Below are positions 1 through 11,215 of a stretch of DNA of 64,000 nucleotides, piece after piece. The notes under the pieces were generated by a model. It did not search any database and was not told the DNA's origin. It saw only the letters and a program-made list of their open reading frames with translations. This DNA comes from Hymenoscyphus infarciens (lineage: Eukaryota > Ascomycota > Leotiomycetes > Helotiales > Helotiaceae): the NCBI GenBank assembly GCA_001414345.1, contig LLCB01000056.1:62001-126000 (forward strand), given 5' to 3'. The position numbers were made by a program, and so were the translations under genes. How positions within the stretch are numbered: the first letter of the stretch is position 1; every line of letters begins with the position of its first letter.

Positions 1-386
1 CACATGTGACCGAAAACGTGACAGGGCCTCGAAAGTACCCAGGTACAGTCTTGATGAGTTGAAAAGGCTTCAGCATCAATTAAAAATAAAGTTGGCAATG
101 ACTATAACGTAAACCAAGACCCAATCCCAACAAGGTATCTAAGTGAAAGAATACAACGCTATACATAATAGATCCCTGCTTTCGAAAGAGAAAGAGAGGA
201 AGAAGAGAAGAAAATATCAAACGCGCCATCCCATGTAAACAGAAACAAAATATCTTATCTTATCATCCATTCACAAGGAATTCCACCCCCAAACGAGTTC
301 CAAACATCAAAACAGTACCCCCCTCACAACACCACCCCTTATCGTCATACCACTCCATGACCAATCCTTTCAACAAATCCCACGCC
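1..386. other. 3' flank, no gene seen
   Basis: This stretch lies downstream of the minus-strand RGS-LOV gene and probably holds its 3' UTR. It is A-rich, with purine-rich and C-rich patches. No open frame here has protein-like composition; the short plus-strand frame at 357-569 is the antisense shadow of the last LOV-gene exon. Confidence 0.6.
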
Positions 387-2564
387 TCACTTCGGAGCAA
401 TAGTCAAAACAACCCTCCTCGTCCTCCCCTGAACATCCTTAAGCGGCGTCCAATGAGTAACATACCGTTCCTCGGTCCTACCCCCCAACCCATCCGATTT
501 GCTCCCTCTAAACCAACTCTTCCCACTCGCAAGTCCACCTCCCTTTTTCTCCCCATACCCCGTGAGTAATCCAACCTCCAAACTAACCGCAGAGCCCTTC
601 CTCATATTATCCCGCACACTCTCTTTGAAATGTCTAGAGATACTTGACGAAGATGAGGAAGAGGTGTAGTCAGCGAGGACTTTGAAGATATCTTTGTTGT
701 AGATGGGGATGACGTTTCCGTTGGGGAGGTTGAGACAGAGCATGTCGATTACACCCGGGGAGTAGTGTTGGATTATTAGGGTTGCGGTTACGGGGTTGTA
801 GTCCATGACTAGGTACTGTGTCGAAAGTTAATTTCGTGACTTCTCAAATCCAACCAAACTCGCCCCGTAAAACAGTACGAAAAGAAGAGAGGAGGAGCAT
901 ACCTTAGAATAAGCCGTATAAAAAGCCTCAACCTGCGTATCAAAAGTCAACCGTCCCAACCTCCCCACCAACTCCCCCTCCATCCCCGCCTCATTTCTCA
1001 CAACTAACTTCCCCCCCTTCGCCGCATCCCTCACACTATATTTCCTCCACCCTTTGAAAAACGAACTCTTACTCTTCAACACACTCGCCTCCCTACTCCT
1101 CACGCTCCCCGCTCTCCCCCCGCCAAACCCATTCCCAGCCCCAGCTTCTCTATCCAGAATATCCAATCTCTCCAGCTCATCATCATTAACACTCAAAACC
1201 CTCAGCACATCCGTAAACGAATGAATCGTCGTACTACAATTTATTTGTCCCCCAAGGAAATATGTAATCTCCCCTTTCTCATTGAAAAGCGGAGAAACAT
1301 AAAGGAGATTCCAAAACGGATCCCCGTTTTTGCGGTAATTTAAGAGGAGTTCGACGGATTCCTCGCAGTTCTCGATGGATAGTTTGAGACGTTTTGAGGT
1401 ATTGGTATCTGTTTGCGGGCCTTGGAGGAAACGACAGTTTCGGGGTATGATGTCTTTTCTTTCGTAGCCTGTTACTGAGACGAAGCCGTCGGAGGCCCAG
1501 AGGATGGGGTTATCCGCTATTCTGAATACCAATATTGTCAGTTCTCAGCACTTTAGGTTTTGGATTTGAGAGAACTAACGAAGGATCAGTAATACAAAAA
1601 CAATCTCCCAACCCCTGGAATCTCTCCTTATGATCCGACATCGCCATAGTCGCCGAGGTAGTAACTTGATGCTTCACAAATCTCGGATATATCTCATTAA
1701 CCAGTACCCTCTCAACCATTTCCTGCGAACCAGCAAAGACGGATTCTAGTGAAGGAATAGTATTTTGGATAAAGTATCTGATGTCACCGGAAACTTGTTT
1801 GATTTCGGAGCGTGGGATGCTGACTGGATGGGGTGCATCTGGTGATAAATATGTTGAGTTAATGGATCCTAGAAGTTGTGCCATGTCGTCGAGGAGGCGG
1901 TTATATTCATTAATCTATTTTGAATTAGTACCTAATAAAAAACACTCCCCAACTTTGTTTTATGTAAGCCCTAGAGCACGAAGGAACCCACTTTTTGTAA
2001 ATACTCCATATCCTCCCCGCAAGCCCTACTCTGACAAAACCTCTTTAACCGATGCGCCGTAGTAGGATTATTAAGAACAACCCTAAATACCTCGGGACTA
2101 TAAAAATCCGCAATACTACTATGCAAAGGCTGTTGACTCTTCGGCGCCCTATAATCCCTCTGATCCAAACTAAAAGATTCCCTAACCGGAGAAATAGGAG
2201 CCATAGTTTGTCTCTTTACAACGTTCCGGTTCCCACTCCCACTCCCACTTCCACCCTCAATACTGTCGAAACTCTTTTTTCGGCTGATCAACATTCGTTC
2301 CCTTGATTCAAACGTTCGTTCGTTCGATTCCTTGCGTGGAGAGTCGAATCGTTGTTCCTGATATCTAGCATTGGACTGACGTCTTGATCGTGGCGGGGTT
2401 ATGTTTTCGTTACTTGATGAGTGACGGAGTAGAGGTTGTTGCTTATGTCCGCCGGCGCTGCTCGAACGACCACTGAAGTGTTCATATAACATATTGACCG
2501 TCGAATCAGTGGGGACAGTCTGGTCAATAGACACTGGTGTATTGGCGGCTGAATATCGAGGCAT
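387..2564 (-). CDS. lov4: RGS-LOV blue-light photoreceptor (BcLOV4 type)
   Basis: Four exons on the minus strand: 1992-2564, 1580-1914, 903-1521 and 387-815. The introns (77, 58 and 87 nt) have GT-AG ends, and the joined exons keep one frame of 652 codons (651 aa). The start is the ATG at 2564, because the short extension upstream of it is hydrophobic and unlike the rest. The first ~150 residues are polar and disordered. An RGS-like region follows (from SPEVFRVVLNNP through CGEDMEYLQK, INEYNRLLDD and the helix ending YPRFVKHQV). The LOV domain begins at DCFCITDPS and carries the flavin-cysteine motif NCRFLQGPQTD; the photo-adduct cysteine is present. It ends in the usual FLGGQINCS strand with the glutamine. 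The C-terminal third has Arg/Lys-rich stretches and a final PAS-like segment. Proteins of this architecture are known to bind FMN and to move to anionic membrane lipids in blue light; that this one does so is inference. The exact role of the RGS part is unknown. Confidence 0.9.
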
Positions 2565-3825
2565 ATTGAAAGAGCGCCTTGTGAGACACCAAATATGGAT
2601 CACAAAAGAAAGGAAAAACAAAACAAAAACACGGCGTCGATTAAGATAAGAAAGTCTCGATGCACAAGAGAACGTTAAACCGACATTACACTAGTTGCAA
2701 GCCCCATAAGGATTAGTCCCCTCCATCACCCCTCCCGTCTTTGACCCCTCGTGGACCTGGGAAGCTGGCCCAACCGAGCCACCACATTCCGTAGTGGAGC
2801 CAAGGGCAGCGGGTTCTTTGGTCAGTCTGTGCGGAAGGAAACAAGAGAGGAGGCGGGTATTTTGTGACGGAAACTAGCTGAGCTAACTATCACGTTTTGC
2901 TCAGATGCTTGCTTAGTCCAATCTAGCTGACGTGTTCCCAACTAACGAATGAATGAAAACAAGAGAAAGTCGAGAATAGCCTTCATCGGAATCATCACTT
3001 GCAACGTACCTCCGCAGTCACCACAAACATCCCGTTGTTCACTTTTCAAATCAGGGCATTCCCAGAAATCCCAGATTTTACTTTCATTTCGGGCTTAGCC
3101 CGACAGTCCGGACCCTTCTACCCTGCACGACGCCACCGTGCGCATGGGATATGAGATTGGTTGAGAATCGAGATGGCTTCTGAAGGATCTTCTGCACGTC
3201 TGTCGATTGATTTTCGTGGGTCCAGGCCGAACGACGTCCAGGTTCTTCCCCTCGCCTCGGTTGGGTTTCACGCCAACCAGGAAATTATTTTTGAAATGAT
3301 CGTACTTAAGCTTGCTCTTGCCGCCTCCGCGTCCTCTCTTGGTCCAATCTCATTAAATGAAAAAAAAGGGACCCTTGTTCCGCGAGGTTGATGAGCGAGA
3401 GCGGTCCTATAAACCGTTGCCCCATAAAAATGTCTCTCGTTTTCCTGCTTGTCGAGTTCGCAATTCTCCATTGTTGCACCAATCACAAACGCAGGTGAAC
3501 GATATCACAACCTATCAGAAATACGGTCAGTAAATGAAATGGTATGAGAGGTATTGGTTATTGTAAGCATGGCAAAGACCCCCGGGGTTCAGTCTGCCTT
3601 TGGATTTTCCCAATCACCCACCCCATCTTGGGGCTTACGAAGAGTCAAATCCAATATTGTTTTCGGATATTATGGTACATGTGCGCCCTTTTATTATATA
3701 TAAATGAAAGGAGTTTAATGTATAGTATGTACAATCGTGCCCAGAGAGGCGGCTAAGCAATCGAACGAAGGTCAACACATCTCTACCTAAAGCACGTGGA
3801 ATTTTGATGCAAACATACCTGTTCA
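2565..3825. other. Intergenic region between the LOV and EXO5 genes
   Basis: This 1.26-kb stretch holds the upstream region of the RGS-LOV gene and the 3' flank of EXO5. The frames at 3161-3391 and 3268-3486 overlap each other on opposite strands, match no family I know, and show no splice-supported extension. I see no gene here. Confidence 0.5.
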
Positions 3826-5479
3826 TCAAACAGCAATACTCTTTTTCCTCTTCGCTCGAGATTTCTGCGTTGCCTCTTCCACTTTCCCAAGCCGCCACTC
3901 GCAGGTTTCAGCAAACTCGCAACTCCTACATTTATACGCTTCTTCAATCGCCACACCCTCCGCCTTACGTTCTCCTTTCCACCATGCCATCCCATGATCA
4001 AGGTAAGTTTTCAATTCGCCTTCATCCATGGCGAAAGTTTTGCTTCCTACAACTTCACCTGCATCTCGAGACCGATATTCAGCTTTGAGCACTTTTCCTA
4101 ATGAGGAAGAGCCGTCTGGAAGTGTGATTTGAAATTCTTGTATCATGAGTTCCCAGAGTGTAGCTAGAGTGCTATGGGCGAGAAGAACGTCGAGGGAGTT
4201 TTGACTCGAGGCAGGGCTATCTTGGCTTAGGTTAGGAGATGTTTCAGCGTCAAAAAACTCTTCGTTGAGACTTCCTACTTGGGCAATGAAGGCATCAGAG
4301 AACACTTTCAATGGGTCAAGTCCATATCGGTCTGTGAAGACGGAAAAGTCCACCGTGTTGGTGACAAGAGCGGAGAGTAGATTGTGGTAGAGCATAAGTT
4401 GCATTTTTGTTGGCCGGAAAGCAGCTCCAGAAGGCAACGATTTCACGCCCCGGGTTTTGACGTCGCATAGATAAACCTTCTTGGTTTGAGTTCGTCGTTT
4501 TATTCTGGTAACTTCTTTGAGCGAACTTCCTTTGGCTGCCTTGAAGAAAGCGGATATTGTTGCCTGATCTAGAGAAAGTTCACTCTTAGGACCAGGTGAT
4601 GGTCCTTCGAGACTTTCTTCAAGATCTGCATCTGGGCAGACATAGGAGAGTTCATCGATAACCCCGTTCACTACCAGCCCATCGATTGTACCCCAAATCT
4701 CCAATTCGCGGGTTAGCCCATTATTTCGGAGTGCTCGCAGGCCTTGTATGACATTCCATATCCTTAGGCCCCAGCCATCTTCTTTTGTTGCTACCTCGAC
4801 CCTCACAGTTGTATGGACTTGATCCTCCAGAACCTGATGTACCCGACTACCCTGCTTCATTGCCGAAGTACGCTTCTTTCTTCCATGAAGGGTCAAAGAG
4901 TACCAATATTGTAACTCGCACCATGCTGGCGATACTAGGTCTGTAACAGAGAGCCCCTTCTTGGGCTGTGTGCGAAATCGTTCGAGGGGTGATCGTGTAT
5001 CAGGCGGTCTTGGTTCTGTCGACCCCTCTTCCCCCGCATTCTCGAGAGTAACTGGAGGAATCGCTTTTGTGCCTTTAATTTGGTTGGCTACTAGACGCTT
5101 CAACGTCAGTCAGAAAGTCAACAATATCAGCAGGGTCGATACTCTTACAGTCCAGGTTGGGGTACATTTCAAGGCCACTGACCGAGTCCTTGATCTGTTC
5201 AGCCACCTCTTCTGCTGCCTGTGCAGCTTGAAACAGAGCAGACCTCTCCTCCCTCCCAAGGACACGAGGGAGACGAAGCTTCCGCTCTGGTACATGATGC
5301 TCAACGACGCTGGTGATGGGATTGTCGAAGTCTTCCGTGGCGGTTTGTGGGGACAGCAGTTGAGCGACAAGCTGTTCCTCCTCGGGCGAAAAGTCGGAAC
5401 CGTAATTGCTTTCCTCGTCTTCAAAAGCTACAGCTACCTCGGTTGATGTAGCAATAGTGGCAGGACTGTCGATGTCCAT
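3826..5479 (-). CDS. EXO5: Exonuclease V (EXO5/DEM1), single-strand DNA exonuclease
   Basis: Two minus-strand exons, 5091 being the acceptor edge: exon 1 5149-5479, intron 5091-5148 (58 nt, donor GTAAGA, CTGAC branch-like sites, acceptor CTAG), exon 2 3826-5090. The joined frame is 532 codons (531 aa). Without the intron the two halves sit in different frames and would look frameshifted. The N-terminal ~110 residues are acidic. The core shows LSVTDLVSPAWCELQYWYSL, whose cysteine should be the first Fe-S ligand. Next come the nuclease acidic motifs around VNGVIDELSYV and VYLCDVKTR (Asp and Lys of the PD-(D/E)XK fold). A C-terminal cluster CRSCEFAETC supplies the other Fe-S cysteines. This is the full family layout. 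Yeast EXO5 acts in mitochondrial DNA maintenance and the human form in nuclear repair, so the compartment here is unknown. An acceptor three bases further on (intron 61 nt) would also stay in frame. Confidence 0.9.
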
Positions 5480-6399
5480 ACCGACAATGATCCATCGCGA
5501 TGTGGATGGATCCGAGTTGTTGTTCTAGTCGATGACGGCCTCAAGTCTACTTATCGCGAAGGAGGCGCGGTAGCACGAGATCTAATTTATTTCCGAGGTG
5601 ATGCCGCTTAGCGCCGAGCAATCAAAGCCCTGCCATTTCAAAACAAACTAGACAAACTTCTTTATTACCTTTTCTCCCAGATTCTAATTATTTAATAGCT
5701 ACCTATCATTTCTCTCCTGTACCTGTGGAGGTTTTCTTTATCTTAGTGGCAAGTAGTCCCTTTAGCGTATCTGGAGTTTTGAAGCTTCACTAGCCACTCA
5801 AACAAGCCACAACTTCCAAATCTCCTATCACTCCATATTGCATTTCGCTATCCCCGGTACTCGTAGCCATCTCAATATCCTCGTATGTCTCAGCCAGATA
5901 GTTTTTGCGCACACATCTTTCCAACCCTCGTGTTCATAAAGGGGTTCTTTTATTATGCATCGTCATCTGAAATTCCGCCACAGCCTAAGTGTCACCAGGC
6001 TACCTCGACAGCATCTGAAACGTGGAGTCTCTCTCCAATAACAACATCACATCAAGACCTCTTACACCACTTTTTCTCCCTCCACTTCGCGCAACAATTC
6101 TGCTGCGCCTAGATATCCATTTTTTTGAGAAGCAATAGGCACTCTCTTGTTCAACCTAGGCAACAAAAGACATATATTCTGTGCCTACCCATCAGTGCCA
6201 GCCCCAAGAACAACGAAGCTGGAAATTATCCAACAAGCTGTACCTGAATCACCACTTCGTACCTGCGTGATCTCGGGCGGCTTCAATAGGTACGAACCAG
6301 TCGCCCGATAGAGTACACATCACGTGGTCCACTCGAATATATACCTACTCTCTATCCATTCTATCTTTAGCTATCAAGCCTTTCCGCTGATATAAAATC
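5480..6399. other. Intergenic region between divergent genes
   Basis: This is a shared upstream region for EXO5 (minus) and the F-box-like gene (plus). It is mostly pyrimidine-rich toward the right and contains no open frame with recognisable protein character. I see no RNA gene. Confidence 0.5.
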
Positions 6400-7050
6400 A
6401 TGGCATCAAAATCATCCGAACTGGCTACTCATGCTCAACCAACATCAACTGGACGAACCTTCACTTCCTTACCAACAGAAATACACCTTCTTATCGCTTC
6501 AAACCTCACCTACCCCGATGCTCTCTCACTCAAGCATACAAATCAACATTTCTACGACTTAGTCTACACAGGCGTAAACCTAAAAATCGAGTGGCTTATC
6601 GAACGTCGAAGACTCCATCTCGATTGTCCCCACGACAAAGGATGTGAACTCGGAAGTGATATGAGATTCTGCCGAGGAAGCGTTAGGTATGTTTTCAACT
6701 CATATTTCACCTCCTTTTCTTCAAAAACAATACCTAATGATACATCCAGACTCCTTATGAAACGACGTCGCGAACACGGCGAATGCGAGACTCGTCCGAA
6801 TGGTCGAGGTTGTCTAGTCTTCGGTACCAAGATCTGCACGTATCAGAAGAAAGAACTTAGCAAGATATCCGCGTTCAAGGTATCATTCACGAAGATATTG
6901 GGGAGAGTTGGAATGTTTCTTTGGTGGGTTAGTCTTGCTTTGCTTGGGGCGGGTGTTGCTTGGGGATGGATGGAACATCAACGGCGAAGAGAGATTCTTT
7001 CGGCTGGTGATGGTTCCACCAGGGTTGAGGTGGAAAATTCAAACTTTTGA
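6400..7050 (+). CDS. F-box-like protein with a C-terminal membrane segment
   Basis: ATG at 6400. The uninterrupted frame is 216 aa, but it contains a convincing intron at 6687-6749 (63 nt; donor GTATGT, branch CTAATGA, acceptor CAG). Splicing keeps the frame and removes 21 residues, giving 195 aa. Residues ~22-60 (FTSLPTEIHLLIASNL, then LSLKHTNQHFYDLV) match the F-box pattern: Leu-Pro, hydrophobic heptads and a Leu/Lys-Asn-rich end. The middle is rich in Cys, Arg and His (HLDCPHDKGCELG, REHGECETRPNGRGC). Near the C terminus is one hydrophobic helix (MFLWWVSLALLGAGVAWGW) followed by basic residues, so a tail anchor is possible. F-box proteins usually recruit substrates to SCF ubiquitin ligases. 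Here the F-box is weak and the partner unknown, so only the domain call is made. Fungal genomes contain many such small F-box genes near telomeric or accessory DNA. Confidence 0.65.
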   Translation: MASKSSELATHAQPTSTGRTFTSLPTEIHLLIASNLTYPDALSLKHTNQHFYDLVYTGVNLKIEWLIERRRLHLDCPHDKGCELGSDMRFCRGSVRYVFNSYFTSFSSKTIPNDTSRLLMKRRREHGECETRPNGRGCLVFGTKICTYQKKELSKISAFKVSFTKILGRVGMFLWWVSLALLGAGVAWGWMEHQRRREILSAGDGSTRVEVENSNF

Positions 7051-7850
7051 GCAGTTCGTCGATTGAAGGCGTATATACAAATAGGAGCTTTAGAGCATAC
7101 GATATCTGGGAGATTTGACAATGTATAATGGGAAATGAGTGTGATGGATGGGAATTGTACGAGTACTGTTTTTATTTAGGCATGGAATGATATATCAAAC
7201 TGACACAAGCTTCTATTTTCTTTTGGCTTCTGGGATGCCCAACTTTTTGAACTCTGTTTCCTTGGCCTTCTTTTGTTTAAAAACAAGTCCAACTCAATTT
7301 TGATGCTTTTTCTCATTTTTTTCTTCAGCAGCGTTCAGAAAGTACTCCACCAATCTCCAATCAGCGGTATACCATAATAATATCAATTCAAAAATATTGC
7401 AGTAAAGATCTAGAGCATTTAAATTGCACAACTAAAACGTTTAAATATTACTTGAGTTACACACCTGTTGCATTATGTACTTTCTTTAGTTCTCCAACAC
7501 ATCACAGAAATAAAACCTTTACGACGGCGGGATTTGAATTCTAGTCACGTTTCTCAATCCAACAATGAAAACGAGTCTTTTGATCTAGTTTCCACTCTTT
7601 CACTCTGATACTTAGTCTCCGCTTTTTCTCAAAGTTTTTCTTTTCTAAAAAACGAAGTCGCTCAGGTTTGAATGCCCCAGATCTGGTGGAAACTCAACAT
7701 GTGATCTTTGAGGTACAAGGTACAAGAACTGTGCCCTGCACTTGCATACATCTCCCCCTCAGTTACCAACGTACATCCAACGATTCTCTTCACTCTTTCG
7801 AATTTCCAAGTATATGGAGTATATCATGTCAATATCTATGATAAACACCA
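7051..7850. other. Intergenic region, AT-rich
   Basis: This is the 3' flank of the F-box-like gene and the upstream region of the HET gene, AT-rich in its middle. Several overlapping short frames at 7708-7968 are in other frames than the HET gene and have no recognisable content. No gene seen. Confidence 0.5.
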
Positions 7851-8796
7851 ATGGCCCACCAGGTCGAAACATTCGTCTACTCCCCTCTCCTTGTTCAACA
7901 CCCCAATCCCATCCGTCTCGTCCGACTTCATCCACCAGAGCTTCCCGGTGAAATCCAATGCGAAGTGATTCAAGTGAGCATGAACTCGAAACCTCAATAT
8001 GAAGCATTATCTTACGAATGGGGTCCAGCCTCATGCAATCACTTCTGGGTTACAATTGATGACAGTCAATTCGAGATTCGAGAGAATCTCTGGCGTGCTC
8101 TTCGATGTCTGCGTCCCGACAAGGAACCCCGCCTTCTGTGGGTTGACGCACTTTGTATAAATCAAGAAGACACTGTTGAGCGACAAAATCAAGTCGCCAA
8201 GATGGGAGGAATCTCCAAACGGGTCGTTGTTTGGGTTGGGCCAGAATTGGAGCCAATCATTGGGAACAAGAAAGCTCAGCGAGATGATACGTTGATTGCT
8301 CTCACATTTCTCGAGGATACAAAACGAGAATCAATTCGCGATTTCATGCCTTCGAAACGGGGTTCCCTCAAATTTAAAGGACATGAACGAACTTGGATGG
8401 CGTTGTTAAATTTGTGCCTACGGAGTTACTGGACTCGATTGTGGATTATCCAAGAAGTGGTTCTGGCGAGTAAAGTCATCGTTCAAGTCGGAGAGAGATG
8501 GAATTTCCCTGGGGTGTTCTCATGCAATTCTCTTTGGAACTCGACGAGCATGCCAAAGACGAAGGCCAACTCTTCGAAATTGGAGCGTCTCTTCGAATTT
8601 CCGTACCCGCAAAACTTGATCAACAACGTCTCATTCGTATCAAAAAGGAACAAGAAGGATCCCCTGTTTGGGACATGATATTCCTTAATGAGAGTGCTAT
8701 GTGCACTAATATCCGTGACAAAATTTGGGGAAGGCACAGTTTGGTTAAACCTTGTTGTCGAGAAGCTCTGCCCCCAACAACCCCGGGCAGGTAGGC
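7851..8796 (+). pseudogene. HET-domain (heterokaryon incompatibility) gene, frameshifted and truncated
   Basis: From the ATG at 7851 the frame carries the three blocks of the fungal HET domain in order: YEALSYEWG (residues ~44-52), RLLWVDALCINQEDTVERQ (~95-113) and WTRLWIIQEVVLASKVIV (~194-211). At about 8500-8515, next to TTTCCC, the protein-like sequence jumps one base back into another frame. It continues there as WGVLMQFSLELDEHAK and later CTNIRDKIWG, which is the family's conserved C-terminal block (usually CxxxRDKvyGLL). That frame ends at 8794. HET proteins are usually 500 residues or more, so the C-terminal part is missing or degraded; some in-frame remnants may run to ~8930. No GT-AG intron with suitable length restores the frame, so I call a pseudogene. 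A single-base sequencing error at the homopolymer would be the other explanation for the shift, but not for the early end. Confidence 0.8.
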
Positions 8797-10012
8797 CAAG
8801 GTTCTGCCGAGTAGAGACACTTATTTTATACTTCTATTCACTTGGAAACAATTCCAGAAGCGTGGTGAGAAATCCTTGGAACCGAAGCCAACCTACTTTG
8901 TACTACTCCTCTTCTCTCTCAACTAAAAAGCCAAAAAGTTAGCCCGGCAAGATTAAAGTCTTGCCAGGAAACTAGTAAATTATAAGGGAACAACCTACTA
9001 TCCGATTCAAGTCCAGAAGGATGGTCTAACACGAACTCTGCACTGTTTCAACAATCCAATCAACAGTACAACTACTATTTAACCGGGTCAAACTATTGCT
9101 GCTTGTGCGTGCTGATTGAAAAGAGCGAAACTCGTTGTGTTAAGTTTGTCCTTTAGTTTCTCTCATGATATCATAAATATCATCAATTCTCCATATTCTT
9201 TCACCTGGACTTATCAATTCTTATCAATTCGCATATTTAGACATTTAGAAAGCAGAAAAAAAGATATATTACTGTATTTCTCAACCTCGGATAGCTCAAG
9301 AGTGACACAAGTTCTAAGAACTCGGAAAGAAGCGAAAGTTAACACTCTAAAAATTTAGAAACCTACACTTTAGCTATTCTAAGTATCCTGTTCCAGTTGC
9401 TCCATTTTGAACTCATAGTCATGCAATGTCTCCAGAGCGAGATACAAACTACGCTCCACATCAAACAATAATTCAATAAATTTCTCCAAGGCACGCTAAC
9501 CCACCGTTGAGCGACTTCCAGTCCCAAGTTGGACGAAGAACCAGCCTTGTCAATTGCGACGAAAGTCTCCGAGGAAAGAGTTAACACTCGATTAAATTGC
9601 AGCGAATAAAGCTCGAGGACCAGGAACGACTCTGTCGAATTCGTCAGCCATCAAATCTCGAGAGGCTTTCGATCACTTCCGCCTCAAGAGTCAGGAGGCG
9701 GATCAAATTTCTGAGTCTCACCGCACATTGTTTCATCTATTAGCTTTTGATCGGGCCTGTGTTCTCTCAAATGGTGAAAATCTGGCGAGCATTCATTGGC
9801 GCGTATAACGAGACACGCCGCCAACCCATATTGGGGATTCTGAACCAAGAAAAAAAAACATCTTCCAACAACCAAATTGCTTCAGTCAATAAGCTGCATT
9901 CCATCAATGAGCATTCGGATACTTTCCAGTGCTTGGTCAAAGCGGGAGAGACGCTCACCACCTCGTAAGTGATTCGGCTCTTCAAAGTCAAGAAATTTGT
10001 GCATGACATTAT
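8797..10012. other. Decayed or intergenic DNA
   Basis: Between the HET and BTB relics there is no intact gene. A minus-strand stretch around 9400-9490 reads LEKFIELLFDVERSLYLALE in a frame broken by stops, which might be a remnant of a helical protein. A strong donor-like GTAAGT at 9966 could belong to a lost first exon of the BTB relic that follows. A short perfect stem GGCAAGA/TCTTGCC lies at about 8945. Confidence 0.4.
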
Positions 10013-11215
10013 TTGAGCCAGCAAGTCTGCGAAGGCCAAGATCCGGCGATACCAAAAGGTCAGCTGGTTTTCACTACTGACAATTCTCGTAGAGAATACC
10101 TATCACCGCAAGTCACCATCGCCGTTGGTCCGGAAACCGATACCGCCCAGCCGACCCTATTTTACGTCCATCAAGACAAGCTCATAGAAATCCCGTTCTT
10201 CGTTGCGGCGCTCCTACCGGACACTTTTATTGAAGGGAAAGAGAGAAGGATCAGCTTCCCAGAGGAGGACCCTTTTGTCTTCACTCGACTTGTGGAATAT
10301 GTCTACGAAGACAACATATTCCCACGCGTAGAGCACACGTACAGATTTCTTGACGATAACACCGTAGAACTTTTGAAAATGGAGCGGAAGCCGTGGGTTG
10401 TCTGACCATCCGGAGAAGAAGCACGAGTGTATGTTTTCGCCATCCATGAGTCTGCAGTCATGTGCGGCCTCCTCGTTTCAACCAAAGAAACCTTCAAGCT
10501 TTTCGAACTGGTCGTACAAGTTATATGCCTATCTGATCGATATGGCTATGAAGTTCTGGTCGATCATTGCTTGGATACACTCGGCTTCTCTCCGATCGGT
10601 ACCAGAGAGGTAGGATTTATTTTTGAAACCTTTACTCGACAACTACCTTTTCGAGTGAACCATAACATAAGATCCCAAACTTATAGTGGTGGCTCTTTTA
10701 GCAAAACATGTACTTGAAAGCACATCAGATAGCAATATAGATATATTCAGCTTTTTGGACGCGCAAATCCGACTTCACCGGCTCCGAGTTTCCTCCTGTC
10801 TAGCGTTTCAAGCTCTTCTAGATAGCGATAACCCCCTTATTGCCTAGTAAAAGTATTGAACAACATCAATTGTCCAGGCCCCGATTGTATTCCCCATATC
10901 ACCCAGCGCAGATATGTCATTTGTGTACTGGAAGTCACGATTGCCGGGTCTATTTAAGCATGCGGAGCGAACTAACCTAGGCGGCTCTTCAACGGCAACG
11001 ACACAGATGGTAATACTTCTGGTTGCGGGGTTGCTTTGAAGGGCGAAGTGCTTTTTGCGGACGGGATAACCGATGAGAGAGGGTTCTTTGTTGGGTTGAA
11101 TCCACGTTTTCTGGACACTCCCAAGAGCAGTGATAATCCAATCTAGGGACTTTCATATCCTGCTAATTTTTTGAGATGGTTGTCAAGCCATGTCAGGTTT
11201 TTGTAGACGTGCAGA
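10013..11215 (+). pseudogene. BTB/POZ-domain protein, decayed paralogue of the gene at 12400
   Basis: Read beside the intact gene at 12400-13551, this stretch matches it from end to end. The BTB segment (VHQDKLIEIPFFVAALLPD, then TFIEGKERRISFPEEDPF) pairs with the same block of the paralogue. An in-frame TGA at 10403-10405 interrupts it, after which the same frame continues (YVFAIHESAVMCG... LSDRYGYEVLVDHCLD). About 79 extra bases at ~10610-10688, with donor- and acceptor-like ends that do not splice cleanly in frame, precede VALLAKHVLE. A TAG follows at ~10845. Homology resumes at ~10990 (GVALKGEVLFADG) and ends with further stops near 11150-11215. There is no ATG at the left edge of the homologous frame. 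So the copy has several independent lesions and is a pseudogene. Confidence 0.8.

Noticed and set aside
4961..5446. 161-aa plus-strand frame
   Set aside because: Antisense to EXO5, whose conserved motifs lie on the other strand.
7520..7550. tRNA-like GCGGGATTTGAATTCTAG stretch, resembling a T-arm on the minus strand
   Set aside because: No matching acceptor stem, D-arm or anticodon arm could be paired around it.
8944..8966. GGCAAGA/TCTTGCC hairpin as a terminator
   Set aside because: Short stem, eukaryotic context, and no gene ends there with confidence.
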